Below are positions 55,772-64,000 of a stretch of 64,000 nucleotides of DNA, piece by piece. The notes beneath the pieces were generated by a model. It made no database searches. It worked only from the letters and a program-made list of their open reading frames with translations, and was not told the DNA's origin. The stretch is taken from assembly GCA_023701285.1 (NCBI GenBank), contig JAMPXH010000002.1, forward strand, positions 1-64,000, written 5' to 3'. This DNA comes from Candidatus Didemnitutus sp. (lineage in GTDB: Bacteria > Verrucomicrobiota > Verrucomicrobiia > Opitutales > Opitutaceae). How positions within the stretch are numbered: the first letter of the stretch is position 1; each line of letters opens with the position of its first letter. The position numbers and the translations under genes are program-made.

Positions 55772-57010
55772 TTACTCCGCCGGCAATGAAACGTGGAAAG
55801 TCGAACCGCCCTCGCCGGTGCTCTCAACCCAAATCCGTCCGCGCTGGCGCTCGAGCACGCGCTGGGCGATGGCGAGGCCGAGGCCTTCGCCGGGCGAGTC
55901 GTTGGGGTTCAGCCGGTGGAAGATCTCGAAGATCTTGGCCTGGTGCTGCGGCGAGATGCCGAGGCCGTTGTCGGCGAAACTGTAGATGACCTGCCCGCGC
56001 TCGACGCGGCCGGTGACGGTCACGCGCAGCGGGCGCAGGGGCGAGCGATACTTGAGCGCGTTGTCGAGCAGGTTGGTGAAGACCTGGCTGGTCTGCACGG
56101 AGTCGCCGATGCAGCGGGGCAGCGGCTCGACGCGCACCTCGGCCTTGGCCTCGTTGAGCTGGAACTTCATCGCCGCGACGATCTCGCCGAGCATGGCGTT
56201 GAGGTCGAGCGGGCGCAGGTGCAGGGCCACGCGGCCGAGGCGGGAATACTGGAGCAGGCCGGCGAGCAGCGCCTCCATCTTGGTGACGCCGGCGTTGATG
56301 AAGCGCAGCGCCTGCGGGATCGCGACGTCGACGGGTTTGCGCAGCGGCTCGGCCGGCACCTGGCCGTCCGTGGCGGTGGCGAGCGTGGCGCGGATGGATT
56401 CGCAGGCGCGCGTGAGCTGGCGGCTGAAGCCCTGGACGTTCACGAGCGGCGAACGGAGGTCATGGGAGACGGTGTAGACGATGGCCTCGAGTTCCTTGTT
56501 CTTCTCCGCGAGGTCGGCGGCCGTCTGCTGGAGCGTGAGCTCGTCCGCCTTGCGCTGCGTGATGTCGGTGCGGATGGCGACGTATTGCACCGGGCGGCCG
56601 GTGCCGTCGAGGAAGGGGAAGATCGTCGTGTCCACCCAGTAGAGGCTGCCGTCCTTGGCGCGGTTCTTGATCTCGCCGTGCCAGACACGGCCGGAGGAGA
56701 TCGTCGACCAGAGTTCGTGGAAGAATTCCCGCGGGTGGAAGCGGGAGTTGATGATGCGGTGGTCCTGCCCGAGCAGCTCCTCGCGCGCGTAGCGGGAGAT
56801 GGCGCAGAACTTGTCGTTGACGTAGGTGATGCGACCGCGGGGATCGGTGATGGCGACGATGGAGTGCTCGTCGAGCGCAGCCTTCATGCTGCGCAGCTCG
56901 CGCACGGTGGAGAGCAGCTCCGTCTCGAAGGCGGCATGCTCGCGCTCGAGCTGCTGGAGACGCGTGACGAGCTCTTCCTTGGTCAGGGTGGCGGGATCGG
57001 GGGAAGACAC
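55772..57010 (-). CDS. PAS-domain sensor histidine kinase
   Basis: The 412-residue cytoplasmic product has an N-terminal coiled coil of about 45 residues ([28 protein letters not shown]). A PAS domain with a PAC motif ([40 protein letters not shown]) comes next. A HisKA segment ([22 protein letters not shown], His near residue 183) and an HATPase domain ([32 protein letters not shown]) complete it. It is the first gene of the four-gene signalling operon. The PAS ligand or redox cofactor is unknown. Confidence 0.92.
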   Translation of the reverse strand: MSSPDPATLTKEELVTRLQQLEREHAAFETELLSTVRELRSMKAALDEHSIVAITDPRGRITYVNDKFCAISRYAREELLGQDHRIINSRFHPREFFHELWSTISSGRVWHGEIKNRAKDGSLYWVDTTIFPFLDGTGRPVQYVAIRTDITQRKADELTLQQTAADLAEKNKELEAIVYTVSHDLRSPLVNVQGFSRQLTRACESIRATLATATDGQVPAEPLRKPVDVAIPQALRFINAGVTKMEALLAGLLQYSRLGRVALHLRPLDLNAMLGEIVAAMKFQLNEAKAEVRVEPLPRCIGDSVQTSQVFTNLLDNALKYRSPLRPLRVTVTGRVERGQVIYSFADNGLGISPQHQAKIFEIFHRLNPNDSPGEGLGLAIAQRVLERQRGRIWVESTGEGGSTFHVSLPAE

Positions 57011-57182
57011 GGGGCAAAAACTGCGCAGCGGCGCGCGCGATGCAAGGGCGGAAGCCTCCCCGCCGTCACTCGGAAAACCCGCCGCGGCCCGGGGCCGGCG
57101 GCGCGCGTCTAGGGATTTCCTTTAGTCGGATATGGCGCCGATGCCAATTACCGGACTGCGCAAGTTTTGCTATTTTCACGGC

Positions 57183-58157
57183 ATGCAAGCGATCCACGCC
57201 GCCCTGCCCACCGCCCCTTCCACCGCCCCTGCGCCCGCGCCTGCCGCCCCGGCTGAACGCACCCGCAGCGTCGTCAGCCAGCTCCAGCGCTCGGAGATCT
57301 TCCGCGAATACCAAAGCGCCTTCGAGCAGACGACCGGCCTGCCGCTCGGCCTCCGCGCCGCCGGCTCCTTCAACTTCCCGCTCCAGGGCTCGAAGCGCGC
57401 CAATCCCTTCTGCGCGCTGATGGCCGGGTCCAACAAGACCTGCGCCGCCTGCCTCCAGCTCCAGCAGCAGGTCGAGGAGAGCGCCACGACCTCGGCCAAG
57501 ACGATGAAGTGCTTCGCCGGGCTCAACGAGTCCGCCGTGCCCGTCCGCGTCGGCGAGAACGTCGTCGGCTACCTCCAGACCGGCCAGGTGCTCCTCCAGC
57601 AGCCGACCGAGGCCGGCTTCAAGGCGATCAAGCGCCAGCTCAACCCCGCGACGCCCGCGACCGAGCTGAGCCAGATCCGCCAGGCTTATTACAAGACCCG
57701 CGTCTTCACCCGCACGCAGTTCGAGTCCGTCGTCAGCCTGCTCTCGATCTTCGCGCAGCACCTCGCCTCGCTGAGCAACCAGCTCATGGTGCGCGAGGAC
57801 ACCTCCGAGTCGCCCGTCGTGGCCAAGGCCCGCGCCGTCATCTTCGAGCGCTACACCGGCGAGCTGTCCGTGTGCGAGGTCGCGCGCGCGGTGAACATGA
57901 GCACGTTCTACTTCTGCAAGGTCTTCAAGCAGGGCACCGGCCTGACCTTCACCAACTACCTCGCGCGCCTCCGCGTCGAGGCGGTGAAGCAGCACATGCT
58001 CAACCCGCACGTGCGCGTCAGCGAGGCGGCCTTCGCGGCCGGCTTCCAGTCGCTCTCCCAGTTCAACCGCGTCTTCCGCCGCATCGCCGGCGAGTCCCCG
58101 AGCGATTACCGCGACCGCCTCCACGGCGCCACCGCCTCCTGCGGCCGCGCCGCCTGA
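57183..58157 (+). CDS. AraC family regulator with PocR sensory domain
   Basis: The 324-residue product has a Pro/Ala-rich N-terminus and a PocR-type ligand-binding domain at about 35-165. Its cysteine-containing loop CALMAGSNKTCAACLQLQQQV is followed by MKCFAGLNESAVPVRVGENVVGYLQTGQV. A C-terminal AraC double HTH (LSVCEVARAVNMSTFYFCKVFKQGTG; VSEAAFAAGFQSLSQFNRVFRRIAGESP) completes it. PocR domains sense small carbon compounds. It is divergent from the phosphorelay operon. Start ATG 57183 is chosen over the longer track start at 57132. Confidence 0.9.
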   Translation: MQAIHAALPTAPSTAPAPAPAAPAERTRSVVSQLQRSEIFREYQSAFEQTTGLPLGLRAAGSFNFPLQGSKRANPFCALMAGSNKTCAACLQLQQQVEESATTSAKTMKCFAGLNESAVPVRVGENVVGYLQTGQVLLQQPTEAGFKAIKRQLNPATPATELSQIRQAYYKTRVFTRTQFESVVSLLSIFAQHLASLSNQLMVREDTSESPVVAKARAVIFERYTGELSVCEVARAVNMSTFYFCKVFKQGTGLTFTNYLARLRVEAVKQHMLNPHVRVSEAAFAAGFQSLSQFNRVFRRIAGESPSDYRDRLHGATASCGRAA

Positions 58158-58185
58158 GCCCCCTCGCTTCCGGCCCGCCCTTGCC

Positions 58186-58581
58186 ATGTATTTCTACACC
58201 GAACGCCGCCCCGCCCCCTCTGTCCGCCTGCGCCCGGGCACGATGCCGGTCGTTATCTTCTACGAGGACATCGCCGCCGCCGAGCGCGCCCTGCGCTCGC
58301 TGCGCGACTACCTCCGCAGCCGCGGCGACCCGCGCGAGTTGCAGCCGATGCTCTGGCAGACCGGCCTGCTCGAGCACGCGCACTGGATCCGCCTCGCCAC
58401 GCTCGACGCCGCGCAAGCCGAGATCTGCATCGTCTCGCTCAGCCACCGGAGCGGCTCCGCGGGGATCACCGACTGGTTCCGCGAACTCGCCCCTCTCAAC
58501 GCCGCGCGCTGGATCACGCTCTCCCCCTTCGAGGCGATCGCGGACCGTCACGATTTCCTGCGCGCCCCGGCCTCGGCCTGA
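58186..58581 (+). CDS. Hypothetical protein downstream of the AraC gene
   Basis: The 131-residue soluble product is of even composition and coding-like. Segments such as VVIFYEDIAAAERALRSLRDYL and SGSAGITDWFRELAPLNAARWITLSPFEAIAD show alternating beta-alpha structure. I do not recognise a family. It starts 28 bp after the AraC gene and is probably cotranscribed. Its last 34 bp overlap the convergent PAP2 gene. Confidence 0.6.
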   Translation: MYFYTERRPAPSVRLRPGTMPVVIFYEDIAAAERALRSLRDYLRSRGDPRELQPMLWQTGLLEHAHWIRLATLDAAQAEICIVSLSHRSGSAGITDWFRELAPLNAARWITLSPFEAIADRHDFLRAPASA

Positions 58582-59309
58582 GCCCGCTCCGGGCACACGA
58601 GCACCGCCCACGCCACCGCCACCAGCGGCGCAAGCAGCTGCGTGGTCAGCGTGTGGCTCAGGTAGTGCGCGCCCTTGAGCATCTGGTAGCCGCCCATCCA
58701 CCAGCCGAGCGCGAGGGCGCCGAGGATGACCGCGCTGCGCCAGCGCCGCGAATCCCTCGCCCAGAAGAAACCGGCGAGCGCGAAGCCGCCGCTTGCATGT
58801 CCCGCCGGGAAACCGTGCCCGCGTTGCTCCGGCCGATCATCGGCCGGATAGGCGGCAAAGGCCTTCACGTAGGGGAAATCGCCGCCGTAACGCCGCACTT
58901 CCGAAGGGCAGAAGACGTTGCTGTATTTCTTCCCGAGTCCCACGAGGGCGGGCAACGTCGCCAGCGTGAGCACGGCCACGCCGAGACCGCGACGCGACCA
59001 GCCGCCGCCCCGGCGCCAACGCTCCGGGCCGACGAGCAGCGTCAACACCCCGAGCCCGATCACCCACACGAGCGCCTTCGGCCCGTTGTAGAACCAGAAG
59101 CGGCCCGCCGCATCGCGCGCATCCACGCGCCAGGCCCGGGCGCCGAAGTCGTAGCACGCATCCTGCACGCGGAGATCGAGGTCGGTCCACTCGAACAGCA
59201 GCGTGACGAGCACCAACGCGACCGCGCACAACGCGGCGACACGCCCCCGGCTCAGCCGTCGCGCGGGCGCAGCGGGGAATTTTTCCGGCGGCAACATCGC
59301 GGGGCTCAC
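58548..59309 (-). CDS. PAP2 superfamily phosphatase (lipid A phosphatase-like)
   Basis: The 253-residue membrane protein has about six helices. It has the PAP2 motifs KKYSNVFCP in the first conserved segment, FPAGHASGGFAL in the second and GAHYLSHTL in the third. The arrangement, with CPSEVRRYGGDFPYV between the first two motifs, is like LpxE-type lipid A or undecaprenyl-pyrophosphate phosphatases that act on the periplasmic face. It overlaps the upstream LtaS-like gene by 4 bp, suggesting joint envelope-lipid modification. Confidence 0.85.
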   Translation of the reverse strand: MSPAMLPPEKFPAAPARRLSRGRVAALCAVALVLVTLLFEWTDLDLRVQDACYDFGARAWRVDARDAAGRFWFYNGPKALVWVIGLGVLTLLVGPERWRRGGGWSRRGLGVAVLTLATLPALVGLGKKYSNVFCPSEVRRYGGDFPYVKAFAAYPADDRPEQRGHGFPAGHASGGFALAGFFWARDSRRWRSAVILGALALGWWMGGYQMLKGAHYLSHTLTTQLLAPLVAVAWAVLVCPERAQAEAGARRKS

Positions 59310-61399
59310 GGTGCGACGGCCGCCACATCGCCATGGGAGCCGCGCTCCGCCGGCGCCCAGCGGGCCAGTTGCCGGCCGAGTTCGGTGTAGCGGCGGAATT
59401 CCTCCGGCGTCAGCGCTTGGTAGGTGCGCTCGCGATAGACCCAGCTCGCCGCGGCGTAGAAGGCGATCGTCTCGCCCAGCGCGTCCGGGTCGGCCGGGAT
59501 CGGGCGCAGGGCGCCGCGCGGCAGATCGACGCGATAGGCGCTGACCTCGCGCTGCGGTTTCAACACCACGAATTCATTCTCCTCCAGATGGCCGAGCTTC
59601 TGGTAGTTGCCGATCAGCGCATGCGCATCGTCCGCCTCGACCCGCCGGACATCGTGGCCGAAAAACCGCGACGGATAACTCCAGTTCAACAATCCCAGCA
59701 GCGTGGGCGCGTAATCCATCTGGCTCGTCAGCGTGGCGATGCGGCCGGGCGCGATCTGTCCGCCGGGCGCGAAGACGAGCAGCGGGATGTGGTAGTTCTG
59801 CACCGGCAGCTCCGTCTTGCCGGCGCTCGAGGCGCAGTGGTCCGCCACGATGACGAAGACCGTGTCGCGATACCACGGCTTGCTCGCGGCGGCGCGCAGG
59901 AACTCTCCGATCGCATGGTCGGTGTATTTCACCGCGCCGGCGCGGCCCGAGACCTTCGACGGCAGATCGATGCGCCCCTCGGGATAGGTGTAGGGGCGGT
60001 GGTTGGAGGTCGTCATCACGAAGAAGTGGAACGGCCGGCCCGCCGCGTGCGCCGTGTCGGCCTCGCGCAACGTCCAGCGGTAGAGGTCCCCGTCGCAGGC
60101 GCCCCAGGCGTTGGCGAAGGTGATGTCGTCGCGCGCGACGCTGCTGCGGTCCACGACGCGGTAGCCGTTCTCGCCGAAGAAATGGTTCATGTTGTCGAAG
60201 TAGCCGTAGCCGCCGTAGAGGAACGCGGTGTCGTAGCCCTTCGCGCGGAAGACCGAGCCGAGCGTGAACAGGTTCTCGTTGGCGGGCCGCTTCACGAGCG
60301 AGCGCCCGGGCGTCGGCGGGAGCGAGAGCGTGAGCGCCTCCATGCCGCGGTCCGTGCGCGTGCCGGTGGCGTAGAAATTCTCGAAGACGAGGCTGCGCGC
60401 CGCGAGAGCGTCGAGGTTCGGCGTGAGGCTCGCCGCCCCATCGCGGCTCCCGAGGAAATCCGCGCTCAGGCTCTCGACGGTGATCTGCACGACGTTGAGC
60501 CGGAGCTCGGGGCCCGTGCTGGCGACATAGCGCAGGCTGTCGCGCTCGCCGGCGCGGAGGAGAAGGGAGCCGTCCTCCACGAGCTCCCGCTGCAGGCGGG
60601 CGAAGGCCTCGTCGGCGGGCACCGTGCGGTAGAAGCGGTCGAAATCGAGCACGTTGCTGCGGAACGCCGCGAAGAGCGACCAGAGGCCGTTCTTCGCCAG
60701 CTCGCGGTGGTAGTTGTTGGCGAAGGCCGGCAGCTGCGCCTCGTTCAATCCCACGCCGAGCGCCAGCGCCAGCGCGCCCCACGCTGCGCCCCGCCGCACG
60801 CGCACCCGCAGCGGTTCCTGCGCCTGCGCCAGCCAGGCGGACGGCCAGCCGGTCGCGAGCAGCACCGCGCCGGCGATCAGGGTCAGCGCGGCCACGCCGG
60901 TGAGCAGGAACGGGAGATTGTAGGACTCGCGGATGTTGCCGATCACCTCGGTCGTGTAGACGAGGTAGTCGACCGCGATGAAGTTGAAGCGGACCGCGAA
61001 CTCATCCCAGAACGTCCACTCCGCCACCGCGCCGAAGAGCAGCGCAAAGAGGATCACGAGGCCCGCGGCGTGGGTCAGCCCGCGTTGCCAGGTGCGCGCC
61101 CCCCACCCGGCCGGCAGGAACGTCAGCAGCACGATCAACGGCAACGCCGCGAAGGCCGCCGCCCCGAGATCGAACAGCAGCCCCCAGCCGAACGGCGCCA
61201 ACAGCGCCCACGACCACGTCACCTCGGACGAGGCCTTGAGCAGGAGCGCGAGGCGCGTGAGCAGGGCGACACCCAGGAAAAGACCGGCGAAGAGCACCAG
61301 GCCGCCGTGGCGCGAGCGCAGACGCGCCGCAAGCCAGCGACCGGGAAGTTGACGCACGGCGCCGAGCCGGGAGCGGAGGTGGAGCGGGAACCAAGGCAT
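59306..61399 (-). CDS. LtaS-family membrane sulfatase-like transferase
   Basis: The 697-residue product has five N-terminal membrane helices (about 35-230) and a large periplasmic sulfatase-fold domain. In the domain, FYATGTRTDRGMEALTLSLPP carries the nucleophilic Thr, GYGYFDNMNHFFGENGY follows, and VIVADHCASS holds metal ligands. LtaS-like enzymes move phosphoglycerol or phosphoethanolamine groups onto lipids or glycans. In Gram-negatives they modify periplasmic glucans or lipid A. Acceptor here is unknown; the PAP2 gene downstream points to lipid A or a related lipid. Start ATG 61399; 61444 is a possible longer start. Confidence 0.85.
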   Translation of the reverse strand: MPWFPLHLRSRLGAVRQLPGRWLAARLRSRHGGLVLFAGLFLGVALLTRLALLLKASSEVTWSWALLAPFGWGLLFDLGAAAFAALPLIVLLTFLPAGWGARTWQRGLTHAAGLVILFALLFGAVAEWTFWDEFAVRFNFIAVDYLVYTTEVIGNIRESYNLPFLLTGVAALTLIAGAVLLATGWPSAWLAQAQEPLRVRVRRGAAWGALALALGVGLNEAQLPAFANNYHRELAKNGLWSLFAAFRSNVLDFDRFYRTVPADEAFARLQRELVEDGSLLLRAGERDSLRYVASTGPELRLNVVQITVESLSADFLGSRDGAASLTPNLDALAARSLVFENFYATGTRTDRGMEALTLSLPPTPGRSLVKRPANENLFTLGSVFRAKGYDTAFLYGGYGYFDNMNHFFGENGYRVVDRSSVARDDITFANAWGACDGDLYRWTLREADTAHAAGRPFHFFVMTTSNHRPYTYPEGRIDLPSKVSGRAGAVKYTDHAIGEFLRAAASKPWYRDTVFVIVADHCASSAGKTELPVQNYHIPLLVFAPGGQIAPGRIATLTSQMDYAPTLLGLLNWSYPSRFFGHDVRRVEADDAHALIGNYQKLGHLEENEFVVLKPQREVSAYRVDLPRGALRPIPADPDALGETIAFYAAASWVYRERTYQALTPEEFRRYTELGRQLARWAPAERGSHGDVAAVAP

Positions 61400-61527
61400 G
61401 CCCGACCCTACCGCCGGGACATGAACCGCCAGTGAACGGCGCATGAAAATCCGTTCATGTCGACCGTGCCGCAGGTTTGGGCGGATTGGGCGTGCACAGG
61501 CGGCCGGTATCGCCACCTTGCGGACTC

Positions 61528-61893
61528 ATGTCACCCACCCTGCTTCTCCGCATCGAAGGCCTGGCCGTGCTGCTGCTCGCCGTGGCAGGTTACGCGCAAA
61601 CCGACGCCAGTTGGTGGCTGTTCGCCGCGTTCTTCCTCGCCCCCGATCTCACGCTCCTCGGCTATCTCGGCGGCGCGCGCACCGGAGCGGCCCTCTACAA
61701 CGCCGGCCACACCTCCCTGCCGGCCCTCGCGCTCGTCGCGGCCGGCTGGCACTTCGCGGTCCCGGGTCTGCTGTCCGCCGGGCTGATCTGGGTCGCGCAC
61801 ATCGGCTTCGATCGCGCACTGGGTTACGGCCTGAAAATGCCGGGAAGTTTCCGCGAGACCCATCTCGGCCCCGTCGGCCGGCGCTCAGACTGA
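61528..61893 (+). CDS. DUF4260 family membrane protein
   Basis: The 121-residue product has three to four membrane helices. It carries the DUF4260 pattern LLRIEGLAVLLLAVAGYAQTDASWWLFAAFFLAPDLTLLGYLGG, ALYNAGHTSLPAL and IWVAHIGFDRALGYGLK at the C-terminus. The family is of unknown function. It stands alone, divergent from the LtaS-like gene and convergent with the histidine kinase gene (9-bp overlap). Start ATG 61528. Confidence 0.88.
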   Translation: MSPTLLLRIEGLAVLLLAVAGYAQTDASWWLFAAFFLAPDLTLLGYLGGARTGAALYNAGHTSLPALALVAAGWHFAVPGLLSAGLIWVAHIGFDRALGYGLKMPGSFRETHLGPVGRRSD

Positions 61894-63267
61894 CGCGCTG
61901 CGCGTCGCCGGCAGCCGCACGATCAGGCGCAGGCCGCTGCGGTCGCTGCGGTTCTCCGCGCGCACGCTGCCGCCGTGCAGTTCGGCGATGGCGCGGCAGA
62001 TCGCCAACCCGAGCCCGTGGCCGCGCCGCTCGCCGGCGACCGCGCCGGGCGCGTGCTCGAAACGGAAGAAACGCTCGAAGACCTTCGCCAGCTGCGCCTC
62101 GGGCAGCCCCGGCCCCTCGTCGGTCAGCACGAAAAGCCACTCCTCCTCCCCGGCGCTCCACTCGAGCGTCACCCCGCCGCCCGGCGGCGTCACCGTCACG
62201 GCGTTGGTCACGAGGTTGAGCAGCAACTGGCGCAGCAGCTCGGGTTCGCCGCGGAGTTCCCCATCGGGGCCGCCCGCGAGCCGGAAGCCGACGCCGCGAT
62301 CCTCCGCCAGCGCCGCGGCGTCCTCGGCCAGCGCGCGCAGCAACGGCGCCACCGCCACCGCCCGGAACTTCGGCGTGAGCGCGCCGCTCTCGGACTTGGC
62401 GATGAAAAGCAGCGTCTCGATCACGCGGTTCAACTGGTCGATCTCCTCGAGGATGTCCTCCAGCGCCGCCTGCGCCTCGGCGTCGCCGGACAGCCGCGTC
62501 CGGATCTTCTCCGCGTTGAGGCGGATGAGCGCCAGCGGCGTCTTCAACTCGTGCGACGCGTCCGCGGTGAACCGGCGCACTTGCTCGAAGGACGCCTCCA
62601 AGCGGTCGAACATCCCGTTGAGCAGCCGGGTCAGCGCCGCGAGTTCGTCGCGGCCCGAGGGCACCGGCACGCGCTCGCCGAGGTTGTCGGCGCGGATGCG
62701 CCGGGCGGTCGCCTCGATCGCCCGGATCGGCCGCAGCGTGTCGCGGCTGAAGCCGTAGCCGAGCGCCACGCTCGCGAGCGCCACGCCCAGGATCAGCATC
62801 AGGCTCACGCGCGCGTATTCGCCGAGCAGGCGCTCCGAAGGACGCAGCAGGCTGCCGATGTGGATGCGCCAGGGATCGATGTCGAAGACCGACAGGTGCA
62901 CGCGGCCGACATAAGGCAATCGCGTCGTCCAGTGCGTGGCGCCGTCGCTCGGGGCCGGGAGGATCGTCTCGCCGAGGTTGGCGGAGCGGAACAGGACCTC
63001 GCCGTCGCGCCGCTCCACCTGGATGAGGAAGAGCGCGGCGTCGCTGTCGGCATCCATCTTGATGCGGCCCGCCACGGCGGCGGGCGTCAACGCGGCGTCG
63101 TGGCCCAGCAGGCCGCCGAGTTCGGTCGCCTCCACCTCGTGCAGCATCTCGAGCCCGTGCTCGACCTGGTGGTCGAGCAGCAGGCCGCCCGCGATCAGCA
63201 CGACCGCGGTCGTCGCCGTGACGAGCAGGGCGAAACGCAACGTGAGGCGGAAGGTGAAGGATTTCAC
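61885..63267 (-). CDS. HAMP-domain sensor histidine kinase
   Basis: The 460-residue product has a first membrane helix near residues 10-30 and a periplasmic loop of about 125 residues. A second helix near 155-175 and a HAMP segment (RPIRAIEATARRIRADNLGERVPV) follow. The H-box DASHELKTPLALIRLNAEKIR lies near 240, and the ATPase motifs are NLVTNAVTVTPPGG, DEGPGLPEAQLAKVFERFFRF and GHGLGLAICRAIAELHGG. It is the EnvZ/CusS-like architecture. GTG 63267 overlaps the regulator stop by 4 bp. The stimulus is unknown. Confidence 0.92.
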   Translation of the reverse strand: MKSFTFRLTLRFALLVTATTAVVLIAGGLLLDHQVEHGLEMLHEVEATELGGLLGHDAALTPAAVAGRIKMDADSDAALFLIQVERRDGEVLFRSANLGETILPAPSDGATHWTTRLPYVGRVHLSVFDIDPWRIHIGSLLRPSERLLGEYARVSLMLILGVALASVALGYGFSRDTLRPIRAIEATARRIRADNLGERVPVPSGRDELAALTRLLNGMFDRLEASFEQVRRFTADASHELKTPLALIRLNAEKIRTRLSGDAEAQAALEDILEEIDQLNRVIETLLFIAKSESGALTPKFRAVAVAPLLRALAEDAAALAEDRGVGFRLAGGPDGELRGEPELLRQLLLNLVTNAVTVTPPGGGVTLEWSAGEEEWLFVLTDEGPGLPEAQLAKVFERFFRFEHAPGAVAGERRGHGLGLAICRAIAELHGGSVRAENRSDRSGLRLIVRLPATRSASV

Positions 63268-63932
63268 GCCAGCTGGTAACCCGTCCCGCGCACGGTCTTG
63301 ATGAAGGGCGCCTCGCCGTCGCGCTCGAATTTCTGCCGCAGCCGCCGCACGTAGACGTCGATCAGGTTCGTCTCGAGATCGTAGGAGGCGTCCCAGACCT
63401 TTTCCGCGATCAACGTGCGCGTGAGCACGCGGCGCGGGTTTTGCAGGAAGAGCTCCAGCAGCGCGAACTCGCGGCTCGTCAACTCCACCGGCTGCCCTCC
63501 GCACTCGGCCGTGCGCGCGAGCAGGTCGAGCCGCACGCCGCGGTGTTCCAGCACCGTGTGCCGCGGACCCGTGCTCTGGCGGCGGAGCAGCGAGCGGATG
63601 CGCGCCACGAGCTCGTCGACGCTGAAGGGCTTCGGCAGGTAGTCGTCCGCGCCGAGGTTGAGGCCGCGGATGCGGTCGTCCACGGCATCGCGCGCGCTCA
63701 GGATCAGCACCGGCTCGTTGAAACCCGCCGCGCGCCACTCGCGCAGGAGTTCGAGTCCGTCGCCGTCGGGCAACCCGAGGTCGAGCACCACCGCGTCGTA
63801 GGGCGACTCCGCCAGCGCATCGCGCGCGGCAGCGAGCGTCGGCGTCACGCGCACCGTGTAGGCCTGCTCGCGGAGCGCCTGCTCGATGAACTGGCCGACC
63901 TTGCGCTCGTCTTCGACGATGAGGATTTTCAT
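63264..63932 (-). CDS. OmpR/PhoB-type response regulator
   Basis: The 222-residue product has a receiver domain (ILIVEDERKVGQFIEQALREQA; phospho-acceptor in AVVLDLGLPDGDG near 51; DDYLPKPF). A winged-helix DNA-binding domain (LTSREFALLELFLQNPRRVLTRTLIAEKVW; NLIDVYVRRLRQKFE) follows. It is coupled to the kinase. Start ATG 63932 is the family-typical beginning (MKILIVEDE); the track start 63965 adds 11 residues. Its promoter is in the last 68 bp of the window or beyond. Confidence 0.93.
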   Translation of the reverse strand: MKILIVEDERKVGQFIEQALREQAYTVRVTPTLAAARDALAESPYDAVVLDLGLPDGDGLELLREWRAAGFNEPVLILSARDAVDDRIRGLNLGADDYLPKPFSVDELVARIRSLLRRQSTGPRHTVLEHRGVRLDLLARTAECGGQPVELTSREFALLELFLQNPRRVLTRTLIAEKVWDASYDLETNLIDVYVRRLRQKFERDGEAPFIKTVRGTGYQLA

Positions 63933-64000
63933 TCCGTGGGTTTCGCTGCGGCTGACTTGTGCCATGTTTGCACGTGCCGCGCCAGCCCAACCACCACGTC

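Noticed and set aside
59333-61435. 700-residue plus-strand ORF antisense to the LtaS-like gene
   Set aside because: Arg/Glu-rich shadow without domains.

Overview
The window is a 64 kb stretch of high-GC chromosome, probably from an Opitutaceae-like member of the Verrucomicrobiota. This is an inference from three secreted proteins with 'IPEP'-type PEP-CTERM anchors, large TonB-dependent receptors including one with an STN domain, a PadR-linked ADOP-type permease, and the overall gene repertoire. No rRNA, integrase gene, phage, CRISPR array or complete insertion sequence is visible. Most ORF-track lines are antisense shadows of GC-rich genes.

Layout. 1-7 kb: partial exported protein, lemA, a lower-GC DUF3592 gene, M48 protease, a SufE-like gene, a 101-bp REP-like repeat, TatD-like hydrolase, a TonB-C protein and tRNA t6A dehydratase. 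7-13.3 kb: malic enzyme, then PadR regulator, Kelch protein and ADOP permease behind a 12-bp dyad. 13.3-16 kb: RbsD/FucU, NadR-like kinase with PnuC, and Hsp33. 16-20.2 kb: two paralogous PEP-CTERM proteins flanking a two-component system. 20.3-25.6 kb: glycosyltransferase, MsrA, VOC protein, membrane protein, and a serine racemase/dehydratase next to a DSD1-type enzyme. 25.6-33 kb: a small integrase-arm-like ORF behind a strong hairpin, then an ECF sigma-FecR-TonB receptor-thioredoxin surface-signalling locus, and VanZ. 33.3-39.1 kb: tRNA-Leu(UAG), then a PEP-CTERM gene and a beta-helix gene behind an 11-bp-periodic Pho-box-like array, and a second TonB receptor.

39.3-51 kb: Psd, YchJ-like protein, cytochrome bd oxidase (cydAB), a gene-poor 0.8 kb holding the inverted second copy of the 101-bp repeat, ClpB, and a compact panB-panC-coaBC-coaX-panD operon running from ketoisovalerate and aspartate towards CoA. 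51-64 kb: dihydroorotate-dehydrogenase-like protein, HflX, a four-gene phosphorelay operon facing a PocR-AraC regulator, a PAP2/LtaS-like envelope pair, a DUF4260 protein and an OmpR-type two-component system that runs to the window edge.

The least explained parts are the Pho-box-like array with its beta-helix/PEP-CTERM operon and neighbouring receptor, the PEP-CTERM paralogues flanking their own sensor and regulator, the identical inverted repeats 39 kb apart, and the small integrase-arm-like ORF. Functions come from motif recognition only. Start codons marked uncertain were chosen by family length, overlap with the upstream gene or signal-peptide position.
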